Shown here piece by piece: positions 43,491 to 52,525 of a DNA stretch of 64,000 nt. The position numbers and the translations under genes were made by a program. The stretch spans positions 100,001 to 164,000 of the forward strand of contig JAJOZX010005797.1 of NCBI GenBank assembly GCA_023014485.1. The letters are read 5' to 3'. Origin of the DNA: Bathynomus jamesi (lineage: Eukaryota; Arthropoda; Malacostraca; Isopoda; Cirolanidae). Numbering within the stretch: the stretch's first letter is position 1; each line of letters starts with the position of its first letter. The notes under the pieces are model-generated. The model was not told where the DNA came from, searched no databases, and saw only the letters and a list, made by a program, of their open reading frames with translations.

Positions 43491-44290
43491 TGTGAAAAAC
43501 TATATAGGGCATTGGGTTGATTGCCTGTTACCCTCATCCGTTGGAAATGTCCAGCAGATTTCAGTGGAGAGTGAACGACAAAAGCCCTATATATTTTCGT
43601 TAGAGAGTTATGAATATGTAGGTCTTTAAAGGACCTCTTTATATTTAATTGTTTATGGTAATTTTAGCGTCGGGATTTTAGACACCCTAGAATGAAAATG
43701 AAATGAAATTACCTCACCTTAATTTTGATGGATCATAGTTTACTTCGATGTTGGGCGTTACGATCTTTTTCGGTGTAGGGCCGCCACGATGAGTTACACG
43801 ACGAATTAACACTTTGTTACTAATATAGGCAATCACTATTAACCCCTGAAGGAATAGGCCTACCCTTTTATAGTCATTAGGTTTTATATTATAAGGAATT
43901 CACTCAGAACTTGGGAGGACTTAGACATCCTCCCGTTTAAAGCGTTTACTGTAACATAAACAGCCCTGAGACTATTCCTTTAATATATCTTCATATTTCT
44001 GTATAAATTGCTGATTTTGCAAAGGTTGTTGACTCTTTCTCCCTTGTTTTTGCATGGGTTAGCGAATGGAAAATTTCGTTTCACGTGAAATAAATGAAGG
44101 TTTCACGTGGTTATGCAGACCGACGCCTACATACGGTTTCCATGTATGTATGGCAATCATTTCATTCCCATTAGGCTATGTCAACAATCCCGAGCCAATT
44201 TTGTATAGATAATTAATTCAATTAATTATAATTTATATTTAATTATGAAATAAAGGTATCACATACGATACCATGTTGTGGTTTTTCCAT
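43491..44290. repeat. Right long terminal repeat
   Basis: About 800 bp, differing from the left copy at only a few positions (for example one-base indels near 43702, 43790 and 43920), which points to a recent insertion. Confidence 0.9.
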
Positions 44291-45170
44291 ACAGTCTTCC
44301 ACACGACTATCCCCTTACCGTCAACAAGACACAACACAACTCAATCCTTCCTCTTCTCTTAACATTCTTGGCGTTTCCTTTTCTCGTGATCTTTCCTGGA
44401 AAGATCACATATACTCTCTTTCGAAAACAGCTTCTAAGAGGTAATGTGTGCTGTACCGCCTCCGCGATTTCTTCACCCCCACTCAGTTGTTGTCTCTGAC
44501 TCTGTATAGCGGTCTTGTTCGCCCCTGTATGGAGTATGCTTCTCATGTGTTGGGTGGTTCAACCCACACCGCCGTACTTGACCGGGTGGAATCAAAGGCT
44601 TTTCGTCTCATCAATTCCCCGCCTCTTACTGATTGTCTTCAATCTCTCTCTCTTCGCCGCAATGTTGCCTCACTCTCTCTTTACTATCGCTATTATAACG
44701 GACATTGCTCTTCTGAACTCTCTAACTGCATGCCTCCTCCTTTAAGGAGAGCACGCAATACCAGACTTTCTACACTTTCTCATTCCTTTTCTGTCCAACT
44801 ATCTAATGCAAGGGTTAATCGATATTTTCAGTCCTTCATCTCCTCAACCGGTGAACTCAGGAACAATCTTCCTCAATCCATCTTTCCTCCTGTCTATAAC
44901 CTCCCATCTTTCAAACGCAGAGTGTCTAGGCATCTTGAAAACCCCGGACCTTGATTTTGGCTCTCTTCTTCTTCTATGGGAGGGGTGCTTTTGCGGGCAT
45001 TTGCCATTGGCCCCTCCTTCCTGCATAAAGAGTAGCCATCCTTTAAACTTAATTAGAAATTCGGAGGCATTGACTCCCAGGAATTCACATCAAGTTTCAC
45101 GGCCCTACTTATGCGGTATCATCTGAGAATGCCCAGTGCTTTGCAACCAGACCCGATCAGCACCTCCTGC

Positions 45171-45531
45171 ATCATTCAGCCATCCATAGGTCTGCGGTAA
45201 AAACGTGCCATTCTGAGCTCTTGCTTTACTTTATATGGAAGGATTGGCTCGAATCGTTCTATAGCTATTAGGCCTCTCTGCGAAATGATAAGAGTGCTTT
45301 ATGGGAGTGTTCTATAATTTAAAAAATGGGTAGCGTTAACCAGTTTTGTTAGTTGGATTTGGCTTATCAGCATACGTGGAAGTGGGACACTGTTTTGGTG
45401 CTACTGGAGCAACTCATCTCATAGGAGAGTAGGCCTCAGTTTCGCAAGATGTTACACGCTGCCCTGTTTTAGTTTTTCGCCTACCTTTTAACTATTTGAA
45501 AATTACTACTAATGCAAATAGAACTTATCCC
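45171..45531. other. No recognised feature
   Basis: Unique-looking sequence downstream of the LINE tail, followed by a short TA tract. Confidence 0.5.
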
Positions 45532-45552
45532 AATATATATATATATATATAT

Positions 45553-47064
45553 AGTGGAGCTAGTTTTAGCCGTTTAAGGTGATAATGATTTAATTGTATG
45601 CAACGATTGATTAAGGCAATGACTGACTGATTTATAATGATAGGCTGGGTTAATAATTTATGATGTAATACAGTATCACCGATTGGAATGAATGGTTATT
45701 TGATTAGGTCCACCATACTATTGGAAGTGACCGAAATGGCAGCGAGGGTCACCAGCTTGATTTACGCTCAAGCAAATTAATGTTAAGGTTATAAAAGACA
45801 CCTTATGGGTTTTGTAGTTTATTATGAAAATAAATCCGTTATTTTATTCACTGTGATATAACAAAGAATTGACAGTAATTAATTGGTAGTTTTACGTTGT
45901 GCTTAATAAGATGAAATGTTAATAGTTAATTTACACGCAATAAGTACTGTACTCATCGATGGTATGTAAATGGCATGCGACATGGAATATTGAATAGGCC
46001 TAGTTAATGATATAAGAATGCACGTGCGTTTGGTACATTGAATGGAAAAACATGACACTGATTAAGTAGGCTAAATGATTGCATGGATGCACATAGAATA
46101 ATTGATGTGGCCTAATAATAATGGATTGAAATGCTTGCACAGTATCATTTATATATAAGAATCATGTGATGTTAAATGATTACGTCAAGAGAATATTTAA
46201 CACACAAATATGACTTGAACATAATGACGGATGATACGCGGAAATAACGGTATTGAAATGACACTTGAATTGGATGATAGGCCTACTGCGTTCTTTCACG
46301 AGAGTCAGTTGGAACGCGTAAATACACACTTTGGAGTATAGCCTACCGTTCGGCGGTAGGCTAAGGTAGGCTTCACAAGAGTACTTAGGATAGGGGTACT
46401 TATCTTTGGTGACGTTAAACCTGTTGAAGGCGGCTTGAAGACAAACCTATTACGCAGATTGGAGTTGTCGTTGTCCGTTAAGCCTCTTGAGATGATGGAT
46501 GTAGGCTTCGTGGAAGCCTGAGTGATGTTACTTCTCGAGGTGCAGGCTGGCCTTGTGATATTGCAGGCTTAGGCCTGTGGTGCGGAAGATATCTCGAGGA
46601 ACGTGGAGAAACTTGAAAGCCGACCCGGCAAACCGCAGGCCCGAAGTGATTCCGGTTGGGCCTCGAAGGATTACTTCTGCAGGCGGTCTGTAGATCTTAC
46701 TTGATGATAACTGTAGGCCTTGAAGAAAGTAGCGGCCTAGCCTCCGGCCGAAGCCGGTAGGCGGTTGAAGAGGTGGTATCGTACCGAGTAGTCGAACGAA
46801 ATGGAAGCGCCAACGAAGTGAGAGAGAGTGAGCGTGGATGCTTTCTTTTATACGCAATTCCTGTGACGTAGAACTTCAGCCAATTATATTAAGACGCCTT
46901 GTAAGCGCGTCCTTGGGTTGATAAAAACTTACTTTCGCGCCTTGGGAAGGAAACAGACTTTCCATTGTTTGTTAGCCCACGTGTGTTCCAAACTGTTTTA
47001 TGGTAGCGTGGAAAGAAAGTATGTCTGTCGATTTGTTGGTCTATTTCTTGTCGATCCGCTACAT
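45553..47064. other. Uncharacterised block between TA tracts
   Basis: Bounded by TA tracts on both sides; left end GTGGAGCTAG, right end GATCCGCTAC. The half from 46260 to 46860 is clearly more GC-rich, with repeated TAGGCCT/AGGCTT words and a CCTACCGTTCGGCGGTAGG hairpin (near 46345). The 109-codon minus frame there (46528-46857) shows no known domain and repeats low-complexity words. It may be one unrecognised element. Confidence 0.4.
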
Positions 47065-47083
47065 ATATATATATATATATACA

Positions 47084-47160
47084 TTCAATGCAAAGAACAC
47101 GCAGTATAAATAACGTAAAGAACGACGCTTGTATAGGAGATATTCCGCGCAAGACGAGAA
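47084..47160 (-). repeat. SINE tail fragment
   Basis: Minus-strand tail of the main SINE family (AACGTAAAGAACGACGCTTG, TTCCGCGCAAGACGAGA), truncated by the hAT element that starts at about 47162. Confidence 0.85.
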
Positions 47161-47161
47161 A

Positions 47162-48412
47162 GAACATCCGCATATTTTCTCGCATCCGCATCCGCATCCG
47201 CACTTTGGACTGCGGATGTCGTGCGGATGTGGACCGTTGAGATAAAACGTCATTAATAAGCGGAAATTATCAAATTCTACTATATTAATAGAACTAGTTC
47301 ATTGTGCGCAAAAGTGATGCAAGCGACAAGCCGAGAGGCTGTTCTTGTATGAAGTTACTCTCTTGCAACCTACTTAGATACACGTTACAAAGCTAAGTTA
47401 TTTTCACCTCGTACATTAGAACGAGTTAAATCATCACTTGGCAAAGCAGTTGAAGAGCTTCAATCTCTTGAATCTGTCGCTTCGCCACCCACCAAAAGAA
47501 TAAAAGTTTCAGTGACAGAACCAACACCTTCAACAAGCAAATCTATCACAGAATCTGTCTCTCAGTTTCTTGAGTCAAGCAGCAATGACGAGACCTACGC
47601 GATGTCAAAAGATGTAGTAAAAATGATCGAGAGCTATCACCAAGAAAAACGCCTGGCTGCATGTGACAATCCTATTAGTTGGTGGAAAAATACGCAGAAT
47701 ATCTATCCATACTTGAGTAAACTTGCAAGGAAACATTTAGCCTGTCCTCCAACAAACGTACCAAGCGAGAGATTATTTAGCAGTGCTGGATTAATATATG
47801 ATGAAAAGAGAAACAGACTGGCAGCAGAAAAGACAGAAAAATAATGTTCCTTAAGCATAACCTTCCTATAATTAAGTTTGAACATTAAACGATGAACATC
47901 TTAGTTTACTTTATTTAATTACTCATTTATAAATATGCCTAATAAAACTTTAAATAATATAAATAGTTATCAAGCTAATTAAAGATCTTTCTATAAGGGT
48001 GGAGGTTGGGGAAAGAGGACGGTGGGGTGCATTTGAGTTGGGTTCACGTCCCATCCTGTTAACACAATTATGGTTTCTAATTGTGGCTGAAACTCAACAA
48101 AATATAACGAATTTATTTGCAGACGAATTCACTAATTGATTTCTATATTAGTTAGATGCTTGATATTATTTTATATGTTCAGAGAAAAGTACAGCAATTA
48201 TTGTACAATTAATCAATTATACTACATTATAGCTACAGCTCTCTCTATATAATAACTTATTATATACGTTAAACACAACAAATCTCGAATATATCCTAAA
48301 AAATAACGAAAATGTAGACATCCGCATCCGCATCCGCGGATGTTGAAACCAAACATCCTCATCCGCATCCGCATCCGCGGATGTGAAACAAATGACATCC
48401 GCTACATCACTA

Positions 48413-48415
<3 letters not shown>
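47162..48415 (+). mobile_element. hAT element, truncated, with CCGCATCCG-rich ends
   Basis: Both ends are built of repeated GCATCC words: CGCATCCGCATCCGCATCCG at 47173-47200 and several blocks at 48320-48400, finishing GACATCCGCTACATCACTA, the TAGTGATGTAGCGGATG type of terminus. The left outer end was lost against the SINE tail. It contains a transposase C-terminus. Confidence 0.75.
47365..47844 (+). pseudogene. hAT transposase C-terminal part (dimerisation region)
   Basis: A single open frame of 160 codons reads ATYLDTRYKAKLFSPRTLER, then a Ser/Thr-rich linker, WWKNTQNIYPYLSKLARKHL, ACPPTNVPSERLFSSAGL and RNRLAAEKTEK. LDxRYK marks the end of the catalytic domain, and P(T/S)xVPSERLFSxAG is the conserved hAT dimerisation block. 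The N-terminal BED finger and first catalytic residues are absent. The N-terminal limit is chosen where similarity begins; no start codon belongs to it. Confidence 0.9.
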
Positions 48416-48443
<28 letters not shown>

Positions 48444-48695
48444 TTCACTTTAGTGGTGACAAAAAAAATTATAATAATGCTCTCATAATGTTTAGACTTT
48501 TGGAAATCCTGTTAATATCCAGGGATGGTTGGATTAATACACTCTACTGTCTTCTGACTAAGGTCTATCACACTTTCACGGACGGACAGTCACATCTCTG
48601 TTCTCGACTCCACCTCTCGCGTCAAAATTTTGTCTCCGACTATCTTCCGGTTTTTTCCGTGCGCTCTCTTTCCTCCGTCCTGGTCGTAGTTTCCC

Positions 48696-48898
48696 CCAGT
48701 GGTAGGCAAAAAGTAATCGATGACAAATAAAAATTACTGATGTCTGAAAAGTAACTAAAAGTATAAAGTAGAAATTACTTCTCTGGATTAATTATAATAT
48801 AATTAATCCAGAGAAGTAATTTCTACTTTATACTTTTAGCTACTTTTCAGACATCAGTAATTTTTATTCGTAATCGATTACTTTTTGCCCACCACTGG
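48696..48898. repeat. Near-perfect palindrome MITE
   Basis: CCAGTGGTAGGCAAAAAGTA at the left pairs with its complement at the right; the arms (about 98 bases each, including AGTAATTTCTACTTTATAC) meet in the middle with almost no loop at ATTATAATATAAT. The outer CCAGTGGTxGGCAAAAAG is hAT-like. Confidence 0.9.
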
Positions 48899-49074
48899 TC
48901 TGGTTTCCCCATCAGTGATTGCTTATGATGAGAATATTTTGAGACCTTTTCCTCATAAACCTGGAACAACACAAAACTTTAAAACGCTCTATTCAATAAA
49001 TTTTACTAAATCCTAATTCTTGTATATTATTTAACTAAGTTATTTGGCTGTACTAAATCACTCATCCAAATATT
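48899..49074. other. No recognised feature
   Basis: Short unique stretch between two elements. Confidence 0.5.
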
Positions 49075-49189
49075 CCGGGTCATCGAAAAAAAGACGCTTT
49101 AATTTGAATTGTTTATATTTATTAAAGTATTTAAGTTACAACAATGGTTCTGCTGTCACAACAACACTGAAGCATGGGAGATTTTTTTC

Positions 49190-49440
49190 ATATGAAAACA
49201 TTTTCAATATATGATCCTTGTGTATCCAACACCATTTGCAAACGCCTACGGAATTTTTCCATAACCCAAACTAGTGTTTTATCAGTGATGCTCTCCACAG
49301 AAGCTGTAATTTCTGTCTTTAATTGTTCGACCTTATGTGGATTATTCCTGTTACACATCGTCCTTAACGAATCCCCATAAGAAATAATTACAGGGATTCA
49401 AATCTGGTGAGTACGGTTGCCACCCGTCCGGATTTCGTCT
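49190..49440 (-). pseudogene. Mariner-like transposase, C-terminal piece
   Basis: Minus strand: SPDLNPCNYFLWGFVKDDV (third catalytic position is Asn in place of Asp), then in a second frame NPHKVEQLKTEITASVESIT and WVMEKFRRRLQMVLDTQGSY to the end near 49190. This completes the piece at 50895-51120 once the insert is removed. Confidence 0.85.
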
Positions 49441-49967
49441 GGACAGTCCGGAAATGAGTAGAAATGCCCGGTGTCCAGATCGAACCTTCATCTGGACGCA
49501 GTTTGTACGGATCTCGTGTGAGGATAGGCAAGCGCCAAGCAACATATCTGCATTTTGGCGTGACTTAAGTAGTGCAGTCGCTAAAACATGTTTCACAATT
49601 ATACAGAACCAGGAAGAAAAATGAGTCGAAGTCTATCGTCTGATAATTAACATGAATTTGCAATGTATGTCGTTGATGTAATGCAAGAGTTGATGATGTA
49701 GCGGATGCTTACCTTTGACTTATCCTGCCTAATGATATTACATCAGCTGCCATGTACAGTATTTAAGAATATAAATGATAAAATAGATGTTTGAGTGTTT
49801 GTACATTGTAGAACCAATCTGTTACACTGTAATTTCTTTTTTTATTGTCTTATGGAGAAAATAAATTGCATGAAAAAAATACCTTTTATATTTTTTTAAT
49901 AAGTGTATATAACAAAAATAAAGTAACAAAAGCACGTTTTACAATTATTATACAGATATACATACAG

Positions 49968-50277
49968 CACGTTTGGAGCGCAGATCCTCTGGAAAATTTT
50001 CCATGTGACGTCATACTTCAGTTGGAAAAAGCCGTTCGAAGCGCAAAGGATCTGGAAAATTTTCCGGATCCAATAGATAATTTTTCAGACGTGATCCGCA
50101 GGATCCATCGTGACCCCACTTACCAGTTAATGACTTTGAACATATGTATTAAAAGCAAAAGGTCCGGTAGATGTTTTTTGCACGTATATTTTTATTTTGG
50201 CGGATCCTGTCGGCCCCGAACGCGGGCAGAAATTTTTTCCTGACGTCACGGAAAATTTTCCATTGCTCCAAACAGCA
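49968..50277. mobile_element. MITE
   Basis: CACGTTTGGAGCGCAGATCC and GGAAAATTTTCC at the left pair with TCACGGAAAATTTTCCATTG and GCTCCAAACAG at the right. A GACGTCA element is found in both arms, and GGATCC/GGATCT words recur. Non-coding. Confidence 0.7.
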
Positions 50278-50337
50278 TGATAATTACGTATCAAAAGGCG
50301 CTACAAATAAATTTTTTTCCTCTGCTTTACCCCAGAG

Positions 50338-50878
50338 CAGGGGTTCCCAACCTGTTGCTCGCGAGCACCACTGTGCTCTTCGACAGTCTGACGGTGCTCT
50401 TCTACAATTCTTAAAATCGTGCTCGCGAGCACCAGTTCTAGTTTTAGTGCATCCCCTTGTATGTACATCTATTTTGCTTCATTTGGGCAGTAATGTGAAA
50501 ATATGTCACCTGATCTCAGAACTATCACATATTAGTTAACGATTGCTGTACTGTAAAACCAGGTTTTTCTTATCATGTGAGGTTCTGTAGCATATTCAAA
50601 ATACTATTGCATATCTATTAAGTTACTGTTAGACAAAAGGAAGCTGTTGGTTTGTAAAAATTTTGTAATGGTTTGTTTGCAAATGTTTTGTAAAAGGAAT
50701 TAAATTTTTTAAAAATCGTTTTCTTCTTAAATATATTAAAACATATTTGTAATAACGTTGACGTTCGTTTCTTTTTATTTCTGATTAGCCATTCTTTATT
50801 TTTGTAAAAATATAGTGGTGTTCGCTTGATATTCTAGAAAATAACTTGGTGCTCGCCGCATTGAAAAGGTTGGAGAAA
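50338..50878. mobile_element. hAT-like MITE
   Basis: CAGGGGTTCCCAACCTGTTG with GCTCGCGAGCACCA at the left pairs loosely with TGGTGCTCGCCGCATTG and AAAGGTTGGAGAA at the right. The CAGxGGTTCCCAACC end is common in hAT elements. Confidence 0.65.
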
Positions 50879-50894
50879 GGGATAATTTTCTTTG

Positions 50895-51120
50895 GGGAAA
50901 GGAGAGGTCTCCAGATTTACTGAAATGAAACGGTGGCAACACTAGTGCGATGGCCAGGACCAGCCAAATCCAAAGCGTCTAGGATAGCGATTCGAGAGAC
51001 CCTGTCATGATAATGTTCACTAAGGAAATCAAGAACGACATTTGCCGTATGTGGACCGTGGTCTTGCCCCATTTTGTTGGAAAAATGATTCTTTATACAT
51101 GAATAAAATCTCCAGTGCTT
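50895..51120 (-). pseudogene. Mariner-like transposase, middle piece
   Basis: Minus strand: MGQDHGPHTANVVLDFLSEH, where GQDHGPHTAN corresponds to the QQDGARPHTA motif with the second catalytic Asp, then after a frameshift a degenerate stretch ending WSWPSH, where the C-terminal piece should follow. Confidence 0.82.
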
Positions 51121-51236
51121 CATTGTTGTTGTGACACCAAAAACAGTGTTGTAATTGAATTACTTTAATAAATATAAACAATTCAAATTAGAGCGTCTTT
51201 TTTTTATGACCCGGTATATCTCAAGGACTATATAAA

Positions 51237-51745
51237 AACGGGTCTTTTCGGTTTGACGGCCAGTAGTAATATTTTTGAACATTACTTGTTTTTTATTGTC
51301 CAGTTTTAATTGAGAATTTCAAAAATAACATTCATTTATTGGAGAACATTCATTTATTGAAGAAATATTTAATTAATTGAAAAGTTGGAAATATCGTTCA
51401 ACATTATTTTTAAGAGATCAGTTGTTTCGTTTCGGCAACGCCACATGAATTTGCAAAGATAGGAGTCAATCATCTCGCGCTTCTTCCTACACTGGCGTAG
51501 ACTCCATCAACTGATTGGGTTAATTCGGGGACTCCGGTTAATTGAATGTCCAGTTAGGTCAACTGTACGCCCTTGACGATTGGTTAGGTTAGGTTGTGAT
51601 ATTTTCGTTAGTTTACTTTCTTACTGCCTCACTATTGTTTCTCTAAAACATGAATGTTATTTTTGAAATCCTCGATTAAACTGGACAATAAAAACAAGTA
51701 ATGTTAAAAAATATTACAGGCCGTCAAACCGAAAAGATCCATAAA
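51237..51745. mobile_element. MITE with about 90 bp inverted ends and a family-P core
   Basis: AACGGGTCTTTTCGGTTTGA, CATTACTTGTTTTTTATTGT and CCAGTTTAA at the left pair with the complement at the right (51635-51745). Between them, 51550-51620 is half of palindromic family P (CCCTTGACGATTGGTTAGG, GATATTTTCGTTAG). Confidence 0.8.
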
Positions 51746-52472
51746 AACTAAATTATTTTCAATGACGTACAGTAATTGAATGAAAGAGAAGACATTTATC
51801 ACGTGACTGCTGTATTTGTTCCTTATTGGTTGATTATATTACAAGCAAGAACGTAACGAAACTGTTGTTCTGGCTTCGTGACAAAAGTACTTTTTTTTAT
51901 TCATCTGAGATTTATTTCCTAGCATTATAAAAATATTATAATCTATCTACGTATTAAACCTAACTTATGTTTTCATTTATGCTACAAAAATTCTATCATA
52001 AATCACGTTAATTAACTCCCAATTTTTCAATCCCAGCAATATATTTTCAAAGATATTTGGGTATTCTTATTCAGATTTCGGCCATCTATATATAAAATCG
52101 TTTATCTTTTCCATCTGTACAGTAGTGATTAGTGGTGTGTTATATTTTGAAGTTGCAAAATATTGGGTGATTAATATTTATTTTTTTATTTATTGTAAAA
52201 ATGCGCGTTCAACTTTACTAGGCTTGCCAACTTTCTGGATCCTGTCTGCTTTGCAGATAGCTGGTGAGGGAAGCTATATTTATGGGACCTCTTTGCGAGT
52301 GACCCGTTGCCCACGTCGGGCTAGCATCATGAAAAAGAAAAACTATGGTATTTGTCATTTACCATTACTTATTCGGACTATAGTGGATTTAATTTTCCCA
52401 GAAGAGTTCCTTGTTCCATGCACTGTCTGTGTGTATCATAAAAAACTCAGGGGACCATTCTGAGTTCATTCC
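51746..52472. other. No recognised gene
   Basis: A 112-codon plus frame (52125-52463) contains a hydrophobic start and RTIVDLIFPEEFLVPCTV near its end; I do not recognise it and would not call it a gene without support. Confidence 0.4.
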
Positions 52473-52473
52473 C

Positions 52474-52504
<31 letters not shown>

Positions 52505-52525
52505 TATATATATATATATAATTTA

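Larger units (their letters stand above)
39703..44290. mobile_element. Non-autonomous LTR retroelement filled with minisatellites
   Basis: Two direct repeats of about 800 bp (39703-40506 and 43491-44290), both starting TGTGAAAAACTATATAGGGC and ending GTGGTTTTTCCAT, nearly identical. ACAGT is duplicated outside (39698-39702 and 44291-44295). TGGGGGGGGCCGG just after the left repeat (40511) could be a primer-binding site. No gag, protease, reverse transcriptase or integrase frame exists inside; the interior is two tandem arrays plus AT-rich spacers. No clear polypurine tract precedes the right repeat. This resembles a large retrotransposon derivative moved in trans. Confidence 0.88.
39127..44954 (+). 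pseudogene. LINE reverse transcriptase, two exon-like pieces around an LTR insertion
   Basis: Piece 1 (39127-39697): HNGRSTGDLLAYLSDSWSSS, ALDISKAFDRVWHKSLISKL (first catalytic Asp), frameshifts, NSGVPQGSVLSPTLFLLFIN, SYADDSTFHFSTR (catalytic YADD-type box), AISDWGRENLVAFNA. Piece 2 (from 44296): LPHDYPLTVNKTQH, frameshift, then one clean frame 44448-44954 with SGLVRPCMEYASHVLGGSTH, RVESKAFRLI and NNLPQSIFPPVYNLPSFKRR, ending HLENPGP. Joining the pieces at the ACAGT duplication restores the expected order. Upstream endonuclease is missing. Confidence 0.88.
39127..45170 (+). mobile_element. LINE (jockey/CR1-type side uncertain), split by an LTR element
   Basis: 5'-truncated LINE starting in the fingers of its reverse transcriptase and ending in a 3' untranslated region with the tail motif shared by the fragments listed above. 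An LTR element (39703-44290) with a 5 bp ACAGT duplication interrupts it. Without that insert the LINE is about 1.4 kb. Confidence 0.85.
49413..50942. mobile_element. Composite insertion inside the mariner
   Basis: Ends CGGTTGCCACCCGTCC (left) and the complement of AGTGTTGCCACCG (right) suggest a TGTTGCCACC-type hAT end pair. It contains a MITE (49968-50277) and a further hAT-like MITE (50338-50878). No gene recognised. Confidence 0.5.
49075..51214 (-). mobile_element. Mariner-like element split by other insertions
   Basis: Ends CCGGGTCAT then GACGCT(T/C)TAATTTGAATTG, pairing over about 100 bases (49075-49175 and 51110-51214); TA at the right border. The transposase reads on the minus strand and is cut in two by an insertion at about 49413-50942. 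Confidence 0.82.

Noticed and set aside
39127..44954. Spliced host gene with a 4.6 kb intron
   Set aside because: The interruption has LTRs and a 5 bp target duplication and lies inside a LINE reverse transcriptase; it is an insertion, not an intron.
46528..46857. A 109-codon minus-strand gene
   Set aside because: No domain, low-complexity words and no supporting start context; composition shift alone explains the open frame.
52125..52463. Possible host gene of 112 codons with hydrophobic start
   Set aside because: No recognisable family, no repeat or splice evidence, and such frames are expected by chance; left as unassigned sequence.
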